DNA of 64,000 nt from Streptomyces sp. DH-12 (lineage in GTDB: Bacteria > Actinomycetota > Actinomycetes > Streptomycetales > Streptomycetaceae). The stretch lies in contig NZ_PPFB01000001.1 of assembly GCF_002899455.1 (NCBI RefSeq), forward strand, positions 2,696,501 through 2,760,500, given 5' to 3'. Under the pieces are notes generated by a model. The model was not told the DNA's origin. It ran no database searches and saw only the letters and a program-made list of their open reading frames with translations. This document shows positions 54,552-63,229 of the stretch, piece by piece. The translations under genes were made by a program, and so were the position numbers. How positions within the stretch are numbered: position 1 is the first letter of the stretch; every line of letters starts with the position of its first letter.

Positions 54552-56264
54552 TCACCTCCCCGCTTCCAGTGCGGTGACCTCGGGGTGGTGCAGGTCGAAC
54601 GCCGGGGACTCGCTGCGGATCTTCGGCAGGGAGACGAAGTTGTGGCGCGGGGGCGGGCAGGAGGTGGCCCACTCCAGCGAGCGGCTGAAGCCCCAGGGGT
54701 CGTCCACGCCGACCGGCTCGCCGTACTTGGCGGTCTTCCAGACGTTGTAGAAGAACGGCAGGACGGACAGGCCGAGCAGGAACGAGCCGAGGGACGACAG
54801 GGTGTTGAGGGCGGTGAAGCCGTCCGCGGCCAGATAGTCGGCGTACCGGCGGGGCATGCCCTCCACGCCCAGCCAGTGCTGGACCAGGAAGGTCATGTGG
54901 AAGCCGGCCGTCAGCGTCCAGAAGGTGATCTTGCCGAGGCGTTCGTCGAGCATCTTGCCGGTGAACTTCGGCCACCAGAAGTGGAATCCGGCGAACATCG
55001 CGTACACCACCGTGCCGAAGACGGTGTAGTGGAAGTGCGCGACGACGAAGTACGTGTCCGAGACGTGGAAGTCCAGCGGCGGCGAGGCCAGCAGAACACC
55101 TGTCAGGCCGCCGAAGAGGAACGTCACCAGGAATCCCAGCGTCCACAGCATCGGCGTCTCGAAGGAGAGGCTGCCCTTCCACATGGTGCCGATCCAGTTG
55201 AAGAACTTCACACCGGTCGGCACCGCGATCAGCATCGTCATGAACGAGAAGAACGGCAGCAGCACAGCGCCCGTGACGTACATGTGGTGCGCCCACACGG
55301 TCACGGAGAGACCGCCGATGGCGATGGTCGCGCCGATCAGGCCCATGTACCCGAACATCGGCTTGCGGGAGAAGACCGGGATCACCTCGGAGACGATGCC
55401 GAAGAACGGCAGCGCCAGGATGTAGACCTCGGGATGTCCGAAGAACCAGAACAGGTGCTGCCACAGCAGCGCCCCGCCGTTGGCGGAGTCGAAGATGTGG
55501 CTGCCGAACTTCCGGTCGCACTCCAGGGCGAACAGCGCCGCCGCCAGCACGGGGAAGACGATCAGCACGAGCAGCGCCGTGAGCAGCACGTTCCACGTGA
55601 AGATCGGCATGCGGAACATCGTCATGCCGGGCGCGCGCATGCAGATGATGGTGGTGATGAAGTTGACCGCGCCGAGGATCGAGCCGAAGCCGGAGAGGGC
55701 GACGCCCATGATCCAGAAGTCGGCGCCGATGCCCGGCGAGTAGATCTCGTTCGACAGCGGCGCGTACAGGAACCAGCCGAAGTCGGCGGCGCCGCCCGGG
55801 GTGAGGAATCCGGCCGCCGCGATCACGGAGCCGAACAGGAACAGCCAGAACGCCAGCATGTTCAGCCGCGGGAACGCCACATCGGGGGCGCCGATCTGCA
55901 GCGGCATGATCCAGTTGGCGAAGCCGGTGAACAACGGCATGGCGAACATCAGCAGCATGATCGAGCCGTGCATCGTGAACGCCTGATTGAACTGCTCGTT
56001 CGACATGATCTGCAGGCCCGGCCGGGCGAGTTCGGCGCGCATCACCAGCGCCATCACACCGCCGGCCACGAAGAAGACGAACGCGCTGACCAGGTACAGC
56101 GTGCCGATCTTCTTGTGGTCGGTGGTCGTCAGCCAGTCCACCCAGGCGGCCCGGCGCATCGCGGCCGGCTGCGGGACCGGCCGCGCGGGCGGGCCCGTCT
56201 CCGACGCCGGCCGGGGCCGCTCGTCCACGGCGGCCTCCACGTGTTGCGTGCGTATCTCGTCCAC
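54552..56264 (-). CDS. ctaD: Cytochrome c oxidase subunit I (orphan CtaD paralogue)
   Basis: 570 residues, twelve membrane helices. Haem and copper ligands are all present: [14 protein letters not shown] (haem a His), [13 protein letters not shown] (CuB His with the cross-linked Tyr), WAHHMYVTG (two CuB His), and [17 protein letters not shown] (haem a3 and a). It is a proton-pumping aa3-type oxidase subunit. No subunit II, III or assembly genes are adjacent, so it must use subunits from the main cluster. GTG 56264 (VDEIRTQH) is chosen because GGGAGG precedes it; the ATG 12 codons upstream lacks a site. Followed by a membrane protein gene after 3 bases. Confidence 0.95.
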   Translation of the reverse strand: MDEIRTQHVEAAVDERPRPASETGPPARPVPQPAAMRRAAWVDWLTTTDHKKIGTLYLVSAFVFFVAGGVMALVMRAELARPGLQIMSNEQFNQAFTMHGSIMLLMFAMPLFTGFANWIMPLQIGAPDVAFPRLNMLAFWLFLFGSVIAAAGFLTPGGAADFGWFLYAPLSNEIYSPGIGADFWIMGVALSGFGSILGAVNFITTIICMRAPGMTMFRMPIFTWNVLLTALLVLIVFPVLAAALFALECDRKFGSHIFDSANGGALLWQHLFWFFGHPEVYILALPFFGIVSEVIPVFSRKPMFGYMGLIGATIAIGGLSVTVWAHHMYVTGAVLLPFFSFMTMLIAVPTGVKFFNWIGTMWKGSLSFETPMLWTLGFLVTFLFGGLTGVLLASPPLDFHVSDTYFVVAHFHYTVFGTVVYAMFAGFHFWWPKFTGKMLDERLGKITFWTLTAGFHMTFLVQHWLGVEGMPRRYADYLAADGFTALNTLSSLGSFLLGLSVLPFFYNVWKTAKYGEPVGVDDPWGFSRSLEWATSCPPPRHNFVSLPKIRSESPAFDLHHPEVTALEAGR

Positions 56265-56387
56265 CGGACGTCTTCCTCCCCATGTGTGGTGCGCGCCCAT
56301 GATCGATGGGGGCAGGACGGGCCCGCATGAGTCGAAAGGTCCCCGCGCGGGTACCGGGGCAGGGGCCGAAGGTCCCGTGTCGCCGCG

Positions 56388-56954
56388 TCAGAACGACGTG
56401 CGGGCGTGGGATGTCCGGTCGCGGGGCGTCCGGGCGTGGGATGTCCGGTCGCGGGGCGTCCGGTCCCGGGCGGCGCCCTCGGGCCACAGGACCTCCACCG
56501 GGATGCCGCGGGCACGGGCGTAGGTCACCAGATGGGCGGTCGCGTCACGACCGTCGGAGGGGGAACCGTCCCAGACGGCCAGCAGGAGCGAACCGGCGGC
56601 GACGAGGCGCTCGTCCGCGACGACGCACGCGTCACGGTCCGTGGGGTCGTAGTCGAGCAGGCGCACCTGGTCGGCAAGGGTGAGCAGCTCACCCGTGGCC
56701 GGCCGGTCCTGCGGGGGCGGCAGCGCGGGGACGCCGATGACGGTGGGGATCACCACGGCCAGCGGGCAACCCGAGGCGCGTGCGGCCCGGCCGGACGCCA
56801 GTGGGGTGCCCGCGCCGGCGCGGACCATGGCCGTCGCCCGCGCGGAGTGCCGCGCCAGCCGGGTCCGCACGGCGGACTCCACCCACCGCAGCGAACCGTC
56901 GGTCAGATCGCGGTGCCCCACGACCGCGATGTCCCCGTGCGCCGCCGGCCCCAT
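56388..56954 (-). CDS. SLOG-like nucleotide-binding domain protein with C-terminal tandem repeat
   Basis: 188 residues from ATG 56954. GDIAVVGHRDLTDGSLRWVE resembles the IAVTGHRDL start of SLOG/YpsA-like proteins. ASGCPLAVVIPTVIGVPALP, then CVVADERLVAAGSLLLAVWD and TAHLVTYARARGIPVEVLWP complete a Rossmann-like fold that may bind a nucleotide or small signal. The C-terminus after about 162 is a Arg/Thr/His repeat in which the ten-residue unit TPRDRTSHAR occurs twice, encoded by an exact 30-bp tandem duplication. Function unknown. It is upstream of ctaD by 123 bases, in the same direction. Confidence 0.65.
   Translation of the reverse strand: MGPAAHGDIAVVGHRDLTDGSLRWVESAVRTRLARHSARATAMVRAGAGTPLASGRAARASGCPLAVVIPTVIGVPALPPPQDRPATGELLTLADQVRLLDYDPTDRDACVVADERLVAAGSLLLAVWDGSPSDGRDATAHLVTYARARGIPVEVLWPEGAARDRTPRDRTSHARTPRDRTSHARTSF
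56401..56460. repeat. Perfect 30-bp tandem duplication within a coding region
   Basis: Bases 56401-56430 and 56431-56460 are identical, starting CGGGCGTGGGATGTCC. The frame is kept (10 codons), so each copy adds one ten-residue repeat to the SLOG-like protein tail. A decayed third partial unit precedes or follows. It is a candidate for slippage variation between strains. Confidence 0.9.
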
Positions 56955-57228
56955 ACGCACCCCGTTCCGCTCGTCCTTCGCCCGCGAGCCAGTGAAGCGG
57001 TGCCCACGAGGCGCCGTACAGGGCCGAACGTCCCTGTACGGCACGGGTCCACCCCACGGGACGAGGGGGCTGCGGGCGGCCGGAGCGGAGGCGAGGAGCG
57101 CCGACGCGGTCCTGGACGGTCGGACGCGGGGGCACGGCGAAGGGCGCCGGGACGTCAGGCGGCGGGCGGCCCGTGTGCGCGTCCGGTGGCGGATCAGCCT
57201 ACGGAGCCGGCCGGCGCCGGCCCACGGG

Positions 57229-57852
57229 TCAGCCCTGCGGGCCGCTGGGGCGGGGCTCTCGCCACATGGGGTACATCAGGGGGCCGTCCGGGAGGCGCAG
57301 GGGTTCGCCGGTGGGCTCGAAGCCGAGGCGGCGGTACAGGCGGACGCTGCGTCCGCTGCTCGCCTCCAGGTACGCGGCGCGCGCCTCACGGTCACAGCGG
57401 TCGAGGACGGAGCCGATCAGCGCGGTGCCGAGTCCCTCGCCCTGCCGGCCGGGAACCACGCCGATCATCCACAGGTACTCGTGGGCGCGGTCCCGCGGGT
57501 GGACGCCCGCGGTGAGCCAGCCGATCAGCTCCACCCGCTCGTTGTCCGGGTCGACGGCCCGGCGCAGCTCGGCGAACTCGTCCTCGCCCTCGGCCTCTGC
57601 GCCATGGCCCGGGTCCCCCGCCGGCACGGACGTCCACAGGGCGCACGCCGAGCCGTCCTCGACGAGGTCGACGCGCCCCTCGGCGAGGGTGACGTCGGTG
57701 AAGGCGGCCATGAGCCGGTGGTGCATCCTGCGGCGGTACTCCGCGCCCGGGAACACCCAGCTGCTGACCGGATCGTCCTGGAACGCCTCGTCCAGCAGCC
57801 GGACCACCAGCTCCCGGTCGTCCCCGCCGGCCGTCCGGATCGCCACGCCCAT
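57229..57852 (-). CDS. GNAT-family N-acetyltransferase
   Basis: 207 residues. AIRTAGGDDRELVVRLLDEA is the N-terminal strand/helix, HEYLWMIGVVPGRQGEGLGT contains the acetyl-CoA pyrophosphate loop (QGEGLGT), and AYLEASSGRSVRLYRRLGFE ends the fold. The substrate is unknown; this branch resembles small-molecule resistance acetyltransferases. ATG 57852. A hairpin upstream closes the polyprenyl synthase gene, so it has its own promoter. Confidence 0.9.
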   Translation of the reverse strand: MGVAIRTAGGDDRELVVRLLDEAFQDDPVSSWVFPGAEYRRRMHHRLMAAFTDVTLAEGRVDLVEDGSACALWTSVPAGDPGHGAEAEGEDEFAELRRAVDPDNERVELIGWLTAGVHPRDRAHEYLWMIGVVPGRQGEGLGTALIGSVLDRCDREARAAYLEASSGRSVRLYRRLGFEPTGEPLRLPDGPLMYPMWREPRPSGPQG

Positions 57853-57921
57853 GTGCGTCCCTTCGTCTCAACCCTCTTTGCCCGTACGGAGGTTGAGACT
57901 AGCCGGGCGGCCGGGGAAGAG

Positions 57922-57962
57922 GGGCGGGTCCCGCACACCGTGGGGAAGTGCGGGACCCGCCC
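57922..57962 (-). terminator. Terminator of the polyprenyl diphosphate synthase gene
   Basis: GGGCGGGTCCCGCAC (57922-57936) pairs perfectly with 57948-57962 (15 bp) around an 11-base loop, 84 bases beyond the synthase stop on the minus strand. Confidence 0.75.
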
Positions 57963-58045
57963 GTCCGGAACCACCCCGCCGTACGGGTCAGGTCCGCACG
58001 GCGGCGCGTGGTCCCGGGGCCGGGGGGACGGCCTGCGCCGTCCCG

Positions 58046-59167
58046 TCAGGTGGTGCGCCGGGTCACGAACTCGGCCAGGGCCAGCAGCCCTCCCGCCGCC
58101 TCCGGGTCCGGCACCGCTCGGGCCACCTCCTGCATCGCGCGGGCCATCCGGTCCGCGGCCTGGGTCTGCGCCCAGTCGCGCCCGCCGGCCCGCTCCACGA
58201 GCCGGGTGAGGCGTTCGACGTCTCCCTCCTGGTGCGGGGCGGCGTACGCGGCGGCCAGCTCCGCCGCTGCCGGCGTGCCGGAGGTGAGCGCGGCGACGAC
58301 CGGCAGTGACTTCTTGCGGGCGGCGAGGTCCGCGCCGGCCGGCTTGCCGGTGCGGCGCGGGTCGCCCCAGGTGCCGATCACGTCGTCGATCAGCTGGAAC
58401 GCCAGCCCGGCCTCCCGCCCGAACGCGTCCATCGCCGCCACCTCCGCGTCCCCGGCGTCCGCGTACAGCGCGCCGACGGCGCAGGCGCAGCCGAGCAGCG
58501 CCCCGGTCTTGGACTCGGCCATGGCGAGGGTCTCCCCCAGGGTGACCTCGTCGGGCGGGCGCCGTTCCATGGCCGTGTCCGCGTGCTGCCCGGCGCACAG
58601 TTCGACCACGCACTGGGCGAGCCGGGCCGCCGCGGCCGGGGCGGCCGGGTGGGGGTCCTCGGCGAGCAGCCGCAGGGCGAGCGCCTGGAGGGCGTCCCCC
58701 ACGAGGATCGCGTCGGCGTCCCCGAACACCGCCCACGCTGTGGGGCGGTGGCGGCGGGTGGTGTCCCGGTCCATCACGTCGTCGTGGACGAGCGTGAAGT
58801 TGTGGACCAGTTCGACCGCGGCCGCCGCCCGCAGGGCCGCCGTCCGGGCGGCGGGGCCGCCCAGGGCGGAGGCCGCCGCGAGCACCAGGGCGGGCCTGAT
58901 CGCCTTGCCCGAGCCTCCGCCGGCCGGGGTGCCGTCCGCGTTCTGCCAGCCGAAGTGGTAGAGCGCGACGCGGCGCATCGGGGCGGGCAGGGACCCGAGG
59001 GCCGTGCGCAGCACCGGGTCGACCGCGGCCCTGGTGCGCTCCAGCAGGACGGCCGCCTCGTGCCCGTCCCCGGTGTGCCGGTCCGGTCCGGGCACGCTGT
59101 CGGGCGCGGTGCGTGCCGTGCGCTGCTCCGGCCGGCCCGTCGTGGGCCGGGCCATGGACTCCGTCAT
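58046..59167 (-). CDS. Polyprenyl diphosphate synthase, candidate encapsulin cargo
   Basis: 373 residues. The first Asp-rich motif is FTLVHDDVMDRDTTRRHRPT (Asp129, 130, 133), the second is weaker, AFQLIDDVIGTWGDPRRTGK (DDVIG). GGSGKAIRPALVLAAAS is the substrate-binding Lys/Arg region. It condenses isopentenyl diphosphate units onto allylic diphosphates. The first 35-38 residues are Pro/Thr/Arg-rich and look disordered, like the cargo-loading regions of family 2 encapsulin cargos. The eshA shell gene lies directly upstream (133 bases). ATG 59167 has AGGGGGAA upstream. Confidence 0.9.
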   Translation of the reverse strand: MTESMARPTTGRPEQRTARTAPDSVPGPDRHTGDGHEAAVLLERTRAAVDPVLRTALGSLPAPMRRVALYHFGWQNADGTPAGGGSGKAIRPALVLAAASALGGPAARTAALRAAAAVELVHNFTLVHDDVMDRDTTRRHRPTAWAVFGDADAILVGDALQALALRLLAEDPHPAAPAAAARLAQCVVELCAGQHADTAMERRPPDEVTLGETLAMAESKTGALLGCACAVGALYADAGDAEVAAMDAFGREAGLAFQLIDDVIGTWGDPRRTGKPAGADLAARKKSLPVVAALTSGTPAAAELAAAYAAPHQEGDVERLTRLVERAGGRDWAQTQAADRMARAMQEVARAVPDPEAAGGLLALAEFVTRRTT

Positions 59168-59300
59168 CGACTTCCCCCTGGGACCGACTCGGTGGAGGCA
59201 CGGGAGGACGGCGCTTCCGCACCCGTCGAGCACGTTCCCCCCTGGTCTACCCGCCCGGGCGGGCGGGGACACGGCGCGCGCGGCGGGAGCCGGCGGGCGG

Positions 59301-60707
59301 TCACCGCCACCGGCCGATCTCGACGTTCTCCAGGACGCCCAGCGCGTCCGGGACCAGCACCGCTGCCGAGTAGTAGGCCGTGACCAGGTACTTGATGATG
59401 GCCTGTTCGTTGATGCCCATGAACCGCACGGACAGGCTCGGCTCGATCTCGTCGGGGATGCCGGCCGCCCGCAGGCCGATGACGCCCTGCTCCTCCTCGC
59501 CGGTGCGCAGCGCGATGATGGAGGTGGTGCGGGCCTCGGTCACCGGGATCTTGTTGCACGGGTAGATCGGCACGCCCCGCCAGGTGGGGATGCGGTTGCC
59601 GCCCACGTCGACGGTCTCCGGGACGAGTCCCCGCCTGTTGAGCTCGCGGCCGAACGCGGCGATGGCGCGCGGGTGGGCGAGCAGCAGCCGGGTGCCGCGG
59701 CGCCGGCTGAGCAGTTCGTCCATGTCGTCCGGGCCGGGCACGCCGTCGTGCGGCTGGATCCGCTGGTCGTACTCGCAGTTGTGCAGCAGGCCGAAGTCGC
59801 GGTTGTTGACGAGCTCGTGCTCCTGGCGCTCCTTCAGCGCCTCCACCGTCAGCCGGATCTGCTGCTCCGTCTGGTTCATCGGCTGGTTGTAGAGGTCGGC
59901 GACGCGCGTGTGGATGCGCAGCACGGTCTGGGCGACGCTCAGTTCGTACTCGCGGGGCCGGGCCTCGTAGTCGACGAACGTGTGCGGGATGTCCGGCTCG
60001 CCGCTGTGGCCGGCCGCGAGGTCGATCTCCTTCTCGCCGTACTTGTTGGTGCGCTGCCGCGGGAGGTCGACCCGCCGGCGCAGGTGCTCGCGCAGGGACT
60101 CGGACCGCTCGGCGACCTGGTCGACCGCGTCGCGGGGCAGCACCAGGACCGTGCAGGCGGTGAGGGTGCGGACCGTGTACTCCCAGATGGCGTCGTCGTC
60201 CTGGAGGGCCTGTTCGCCGAAGTAGGCGCCGTCGGCGAGCACCCCGAGCGACTCGTCCTCGCCGTAGGGGCCGGTGCCGACGCGCTCCACCCTGCCGTGC
60301 GCCAGCAGGTACACCTCGTCGGCCTGGCTGCCGAAGGAGGCGATGACCTGGCCGGCCTCGATCTCCCGCTGCCGGCAGCGGGAGGCCAGCTCGGTGAGCA
60401 CCTCCTCGTCCTCGTAGTCGCGCAGCACCGGCAGTTCGCCCAGCTCGGCGGGGATGATCTCCACCCGGTCGCCCGTCTTCACGAACGTGAGCCGGCCGTC
60501 GCCCACGGCGTAGGTGAGCCGCCGGTTGACCCGGTACGTGCCGCCCTGCACGTCGACCCAGGGCAGCATCCGCAGCAGCCAGCGGGAGCTGATCTCCTGC
60601 ATCTGCGGCACGGACTTGGTGGTGGTGGCCAGGTTCCGCGCCGCGGCCGTACCGAGGCTCTGCTGCTGCCTGGTCTGCTCCGTGCGAACCTCTTCGCCTG
60701 CCGACAT
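59301..60707 (-). CDS. eshA: EshA, cyclic-nucleotide-binding family 2B encapsulin shell protein
   Basis: 468 residues. The N-terminal [30 protein letters not shown] belongs to the HK97-like fold. It is interrupted by a cyclic-nucleotide-binding domain (about 95-215) with [27 protein letters not shown] and [12 protein letters not shown]. The rest, [60 protein letters not shown] and the end [11 protein letters not shown], is the encapsulin-type shell. EshA was described as a large multimeric protein affecting sporulation and antibiotic production; family 2B members form nanocompartments. ATG 60707 has AGGG upstream. The polyprenyl synthase gene is downstream. Confidence 0.93.
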   Translation of the reverse strand: MSAGEEVRTEQTRQQQSLGTAAARNLATTTKSVPQMQEISSRWLLRMLPWVDVQGGTYRVNRRLTYAVGDGRLTFVKTGDRVEIIPAELGELPVLRDYEDEEVLTELASRCRQREIEAGQVIASFGSQADEVYLLAHGRVERVGTGPYGEDESLGVLADGAYFGEQALQDDDAIWEYTVRTLTACTVLVLPRDAVDQVAERSESLREHLRRRVDLPRQRTNKYGEKEIDLAAGHSGEPDIPHTFVDYEARPREYELSVAQTVLRIHTRVADLYNQPMNQTEQQIRLTVEALKERQEHELVNNRDFGLLHNCEYDQRIQPHDGVPGPDDMDELLSRRRGTRLLLAHPRAIAAFGRELNRRGLVPETVDVGGNRIPTWRGVPIYPCNKIPVTEARTTSIIALRTGEEEQGVIGLRAAGIPDEIEPSLSVRFMGINEQAIIKYLVTAYYSAAVLVPDALGVLENVEIGRWR

Positions 60708-60997
60708 AGAGAATTGCCCTCCCCGATAGATCCACGCCCGGCCGTGCCGGGCGTCGCAGTGCGCGATCAAGCGTTCCTCACGCACCGTGCCGACGCCATT
60801 ACCCGATCGAGCGGGGTTGGATCTTGGGGAGGCTGGGCAGACTGACCGGCTGTGCGACGGCAGACGGACGGAAGGGGGTTGTCCGGATCGGCTCGCACAG
60901 CCGCCGAACGAGTACTTGAAGGACTGAACTTTCGGCTATAGGCCCTCTACCAGACGGCCGCGTCCAGCGGCCGTCGTCCGGCACGAAGGAGGGCGGC

Positions 60998-61591
60998 ATG
61001 GCCCCACCCATGTCCGCGAGCGCGTTCCTGCGCGCTCTCAAGGCCGAGGGTCTCACGGTCGTCGAGGTCGGCGACTGGCGCGGCCACAACCGGAACCACA
61101 AGGGCCCCTGGGGGCCGGTGCACGGTGTGATGATCCATCACACCGTGACCAAGGGCAGCGCCAGGACGGTGGACATCTGCCGCAGGGGTTACTCGGGCCT
61201 GCCCGGCCCGCTGTGCCACGGCGTGATCACCAAGGACGGCCGGGTGCATCTCGTCGGCTACGGCCGGGCCAACCACGCGGGGCTCGGTGACGACGACGTG
61301 CTGCGGGCGGTGATCGCCGAGAAGAAGACGTTCCCGCCGGACAACGAGGCCAACACCGACGGCAACCGGCACTTCTACGGCTTCGAGTGCGAGAACCTCG
61401 GCGACGGCAAGGACCCGTGGCCGGCGGCGCAGCTGGAGGCCATCGAGAAGGCCGCGGCGGCGGTCTGCCGGTACCACGGCTGGAACGAACAGTCGGTCAT
61501 CGGCCACCTGGAGTGGCAGCCGGGCAAGGTGGACCCGCGCGGATTCACCATGAACGCGATGCGCAAGCGGATCCGTGACCGTCTGAAGTGA
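60998..61591 (+). CDS. N-acetylmuramoyl-L-alanine amidase (amidase_2/PGRP fold)
   Basis: 197 residues, no signal peptide visible. The zinc-site start is GVMIHHTVTKGSARTVDICR (His47 or 48). LVGYGRANHAGLGDD and FYGFECENLGDGKDPWPAAQ follow, and GHLEWQPGKVDPRGFTMNAM contains the second His and the distal Asp/Lys site. It hydrolyses the amide between muramic acid and L-Ala. The lack of a signal peptide is notable: this type is like phage or tail-associated endolysins. ATG 60998 has GGAGGG upstream. A hairpin follows. Confidence 0.92.
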   Translation: MAPPMSASAFLRALKAEGLTVVEVGDWRGHNRNHKGPWGPVHGVMIHHTVTKGSARTVDICRRGYSGLPGPLCHGVITKDGRVHLVGYGRANHAGLGDDDVLRAVIAEKKTFPPDNEANTDGNRHFYGFECENLGDGKDPWPAAQLEAIEKAAAAVCRYHGWNEQSVIGHLEWQPGKVDPRGFTMNAMRKRIRDRLK

Positions 61592-61612
61592 CCCGGCGCC
61601 GGGGTCCTCGCC

Positions 61613-61656
61613 GCCGGTGTTCCGCCCTCGTGACACCCCCCACGCGGAACACCGGC
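61613..61656 (+). terminator. Terminator of the amidase gene
   Basis: GCCGGTGTTCCGC (61613-61625) pairs with GCGGAACACCGGC (61644-61656), 13 bp perfect, loop 18 bases, 22 bases after the stop. Confidence 0.8.
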
Positions 61657-61708
61657 GCCCCCGCCCGGCGGCTGCCCGGGACGCGTCCGTGTCCCGCCCC
61701 GGGCGACA

Positions 61709-62635
61709 ATGGCGCGCGTGACCAGCTCCGACGCCCCCGGCCCCGCCGCCCTGGCCGCCCTGCGCCCGCGGCTCCCCTCGCCGCTGGAGGAGACCGTCGA
61801 CGCGCGGTTCGAGCGGCACGGGGTGCGGCTGCTGCTGAAGCGGGACGACCTCGTCCATCCCGAGCTGGTCGGCAACAAGTGGCGCAAGCTCGCCCCGAAC
61901 CTCGCGGCGGCCCGCGGGCGGACGGTGGTCACGTTCGGCGGGGCGTACTCGAACCATCTGCGGGCCACGGCCGCCGCCGGCCGGCTGCTCGGTCTGCCCA
62001 CGGTGGGCGTGGTGCGCGGCGAGGAACTCGCCGGACGGCCGCTCAATCCGTCGCTGGCGCGGTGCGCGGCCGACGGCATGCGGCTGCACTTCGTCCAGCG
62101 GTCGGTGTACCGCCGCACGACCGAGCCGGACACCCTCGCGGCCGTGCTGCGCGCGGCGGACGCGGAGGACGCGTACGTCGTGCCCGAGGGCGGCAGCAAC
62201 GCCGCCGCGGTGCGCGGGTGCGTGGATCTCGGCGGGGAGCTGACGGGGGCGGCGGACGTGGCCGCGGTGGCCTGCGGCACCGGCGGCACGCTCGCGGGGC
62301 TGGCCGCCGGGCTCGCCGGCAGCGCGCGCGTCCTCGGCATACCGGTGCTCAAGGGCGGTTTCCTCGGCGCGCGGATACGGGCGCTGCAGACGGAGGCGTT
62401 CGGCGGGCCGCGCGGGGACTGGAGCCTGGACGAGCGGTTCCACTGCGGCGGCTACGCGCGCGTCCCGGCGCACCTCGAGGCGTTCGCCGCGGACTTCGAA
62501 CAGCGCCACGGCGTCCCCGTGGAACGTGTCTATGTCGCCAAGTTGCTTCATGCCCTTGTCATCCTGGCCGGAGAGGGCGCCTTCCCGCGCGGGAGCACGG
62601 TCGCCGCGGTCGTCACCGGACGTCCGTTCCCGTGA
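61709..62635 (+). CDS. PLP-dependent D-cysteine desulfhydrase/ACC deaminase-like enzyme
   Basis: 308 residues, PLP fold type II. LLLKRDDLVHPELVGNKWRK contains the catalytic Lys57 in the GNKxRK motif, TFGGAYSNHLRATAAAGRLL is the SNH substrate loop, and ACGTGGTLAGLAAGLAGSA binds the phosphate of PLP. The C-terminus is VYVAKLLHALVILAGEGA. Known relatives turn D-cysteine into pyruvate, H2S and ammonia, or deaminate ACC; which one holds here is not decided by sequence. ATG 61709, with GTG three codons later as alternative. A hairpin follows. Confidence 0.88.
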   Translation: MARVTSSDAPGPAALAALRPRLPSPLEETVDARFERHGVRLLLKRDDLVHPELVGNKWRKLAPNLAAARGRTVVTFGGAYSNHLRATAAAGRLLGLPTVGVVRGEELAGRPLNPSLARCAADGMRLHFVQRSVYRRTTEPDTLAAVLRAADAEDAYVVPEGGSNAAAVRGCVDLGGELTGAADVAAVACGTGGTLAGLAAGLAGSARVLGIPVLKGGFLGARIRALQTEAFGGPRGDWSLDERFHCGGYARVPAHLEAFAADFEQRHGVPVERVYVAKLLHALVILAGEGAFPRGSTVAAVVTGRPFP

Positions 62636-62648
62636 ACCGCTGAGCGCC

Positions 62649-62699
62649 CTGCCGCGTCTCCGGTGGGCCGCGGTCTCCCCGGGCCCACCGGCGCGGCAG
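62649..62699 (+). terminator. Terminator of the desulfhydrase-like gene
   Basis: CTGCCGCG plus CCGGTGGGCC (62649-62656, 62660-62669) pair with GGCCCACCGG plus CGCGGCAG (62682-62699), an 18-bp stem with a 3-base bulge, 14 bases after the stop. Confidence 0.8.
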
Positions 62700-62891
62700 C
62701 GTCCGCAGCGTCTCGTCGTCGACGGGCGCCTGCGCCCGCGCGTCGGCCACGGCCCGCGCCCCGGCCCGCGGGTCCCGCCCGGGCCGCGGGTCCCGCCCGG
62801 GCCGCCGCAGCAGCAGGGGCGTCACGTCCACGTCCGGCCCGCCCTCGTTTTTCCGCGCGGGCGTCCGCGCGCCCGTCGTAATCTGGCCATC

Positions 62892-63068
62892 ATGAACCAG
62901 TGCACGCACGTCGAGGCGTTGCCGTACCCGGAGCCGGCGCCGGCGCTTCGTCGCCCGCGCACTGGTGTGACGTGGCGGGGCCCCCGGTGCCGGACGGTTC
63001 GACGGTCCGGCGCCTGGGTACGTCAATGCGGCGCGCGCTCTTCCCATTTGGTCGCCGCAGACCCCTAG
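62892..63068 (+). pseudogene. Broken UBP-type zinc-finger protein gene (remnant)
   Basis: From ATG 62892 the frame reads NQCTHVEALPYPEPAPA, a close match to the start of Streptomyces UBP-type zinc-finger proteins (MNxCTHVxxLPxPEP), which continue for about 85 residues with CPECL, LCLSCGHVGC and a His-rich zinc cluster. Here the frame turns into Arg-rich nonsense after about 20 residues and stops at 63068, with none of the later Cys/His ligands. The 5' end is therefore preserved and the zinc finger deleted or frameshifted. The identification rests on memory of the family start. Confidence 0.5.
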
Positions 63069-63229
63069 CCACGGAGCGTGTTCGGAGCTTTACTATGAGT
63101 GACGGCAGCGGGTCGGGGTCCCGGCGACAGGACCGCCGGGAGCGCGATAGCGTCACGGCTGAACCACGTAGCGCGTTGCCCGGGGGCGAACACAGGCCCT
63201 GAAACGCTTGTACCACCTTGGAGGTGAGG

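Noticed and set aside
62636..62891. A possible tRNA or small RNA gene downstream of the desulfhydrase gene
   Set aside because: The only structure is the bulged terminator hairpin; no cloverleaf or CCA-like pattern is visible.
63095..63202. A 35-codon frame (MSDGSGSGSRRQ...) just before ushX
   Set aside because: No ribosome site, low-complexity translation, and it lies in the expected promoter/leader region of ushX-sigH.
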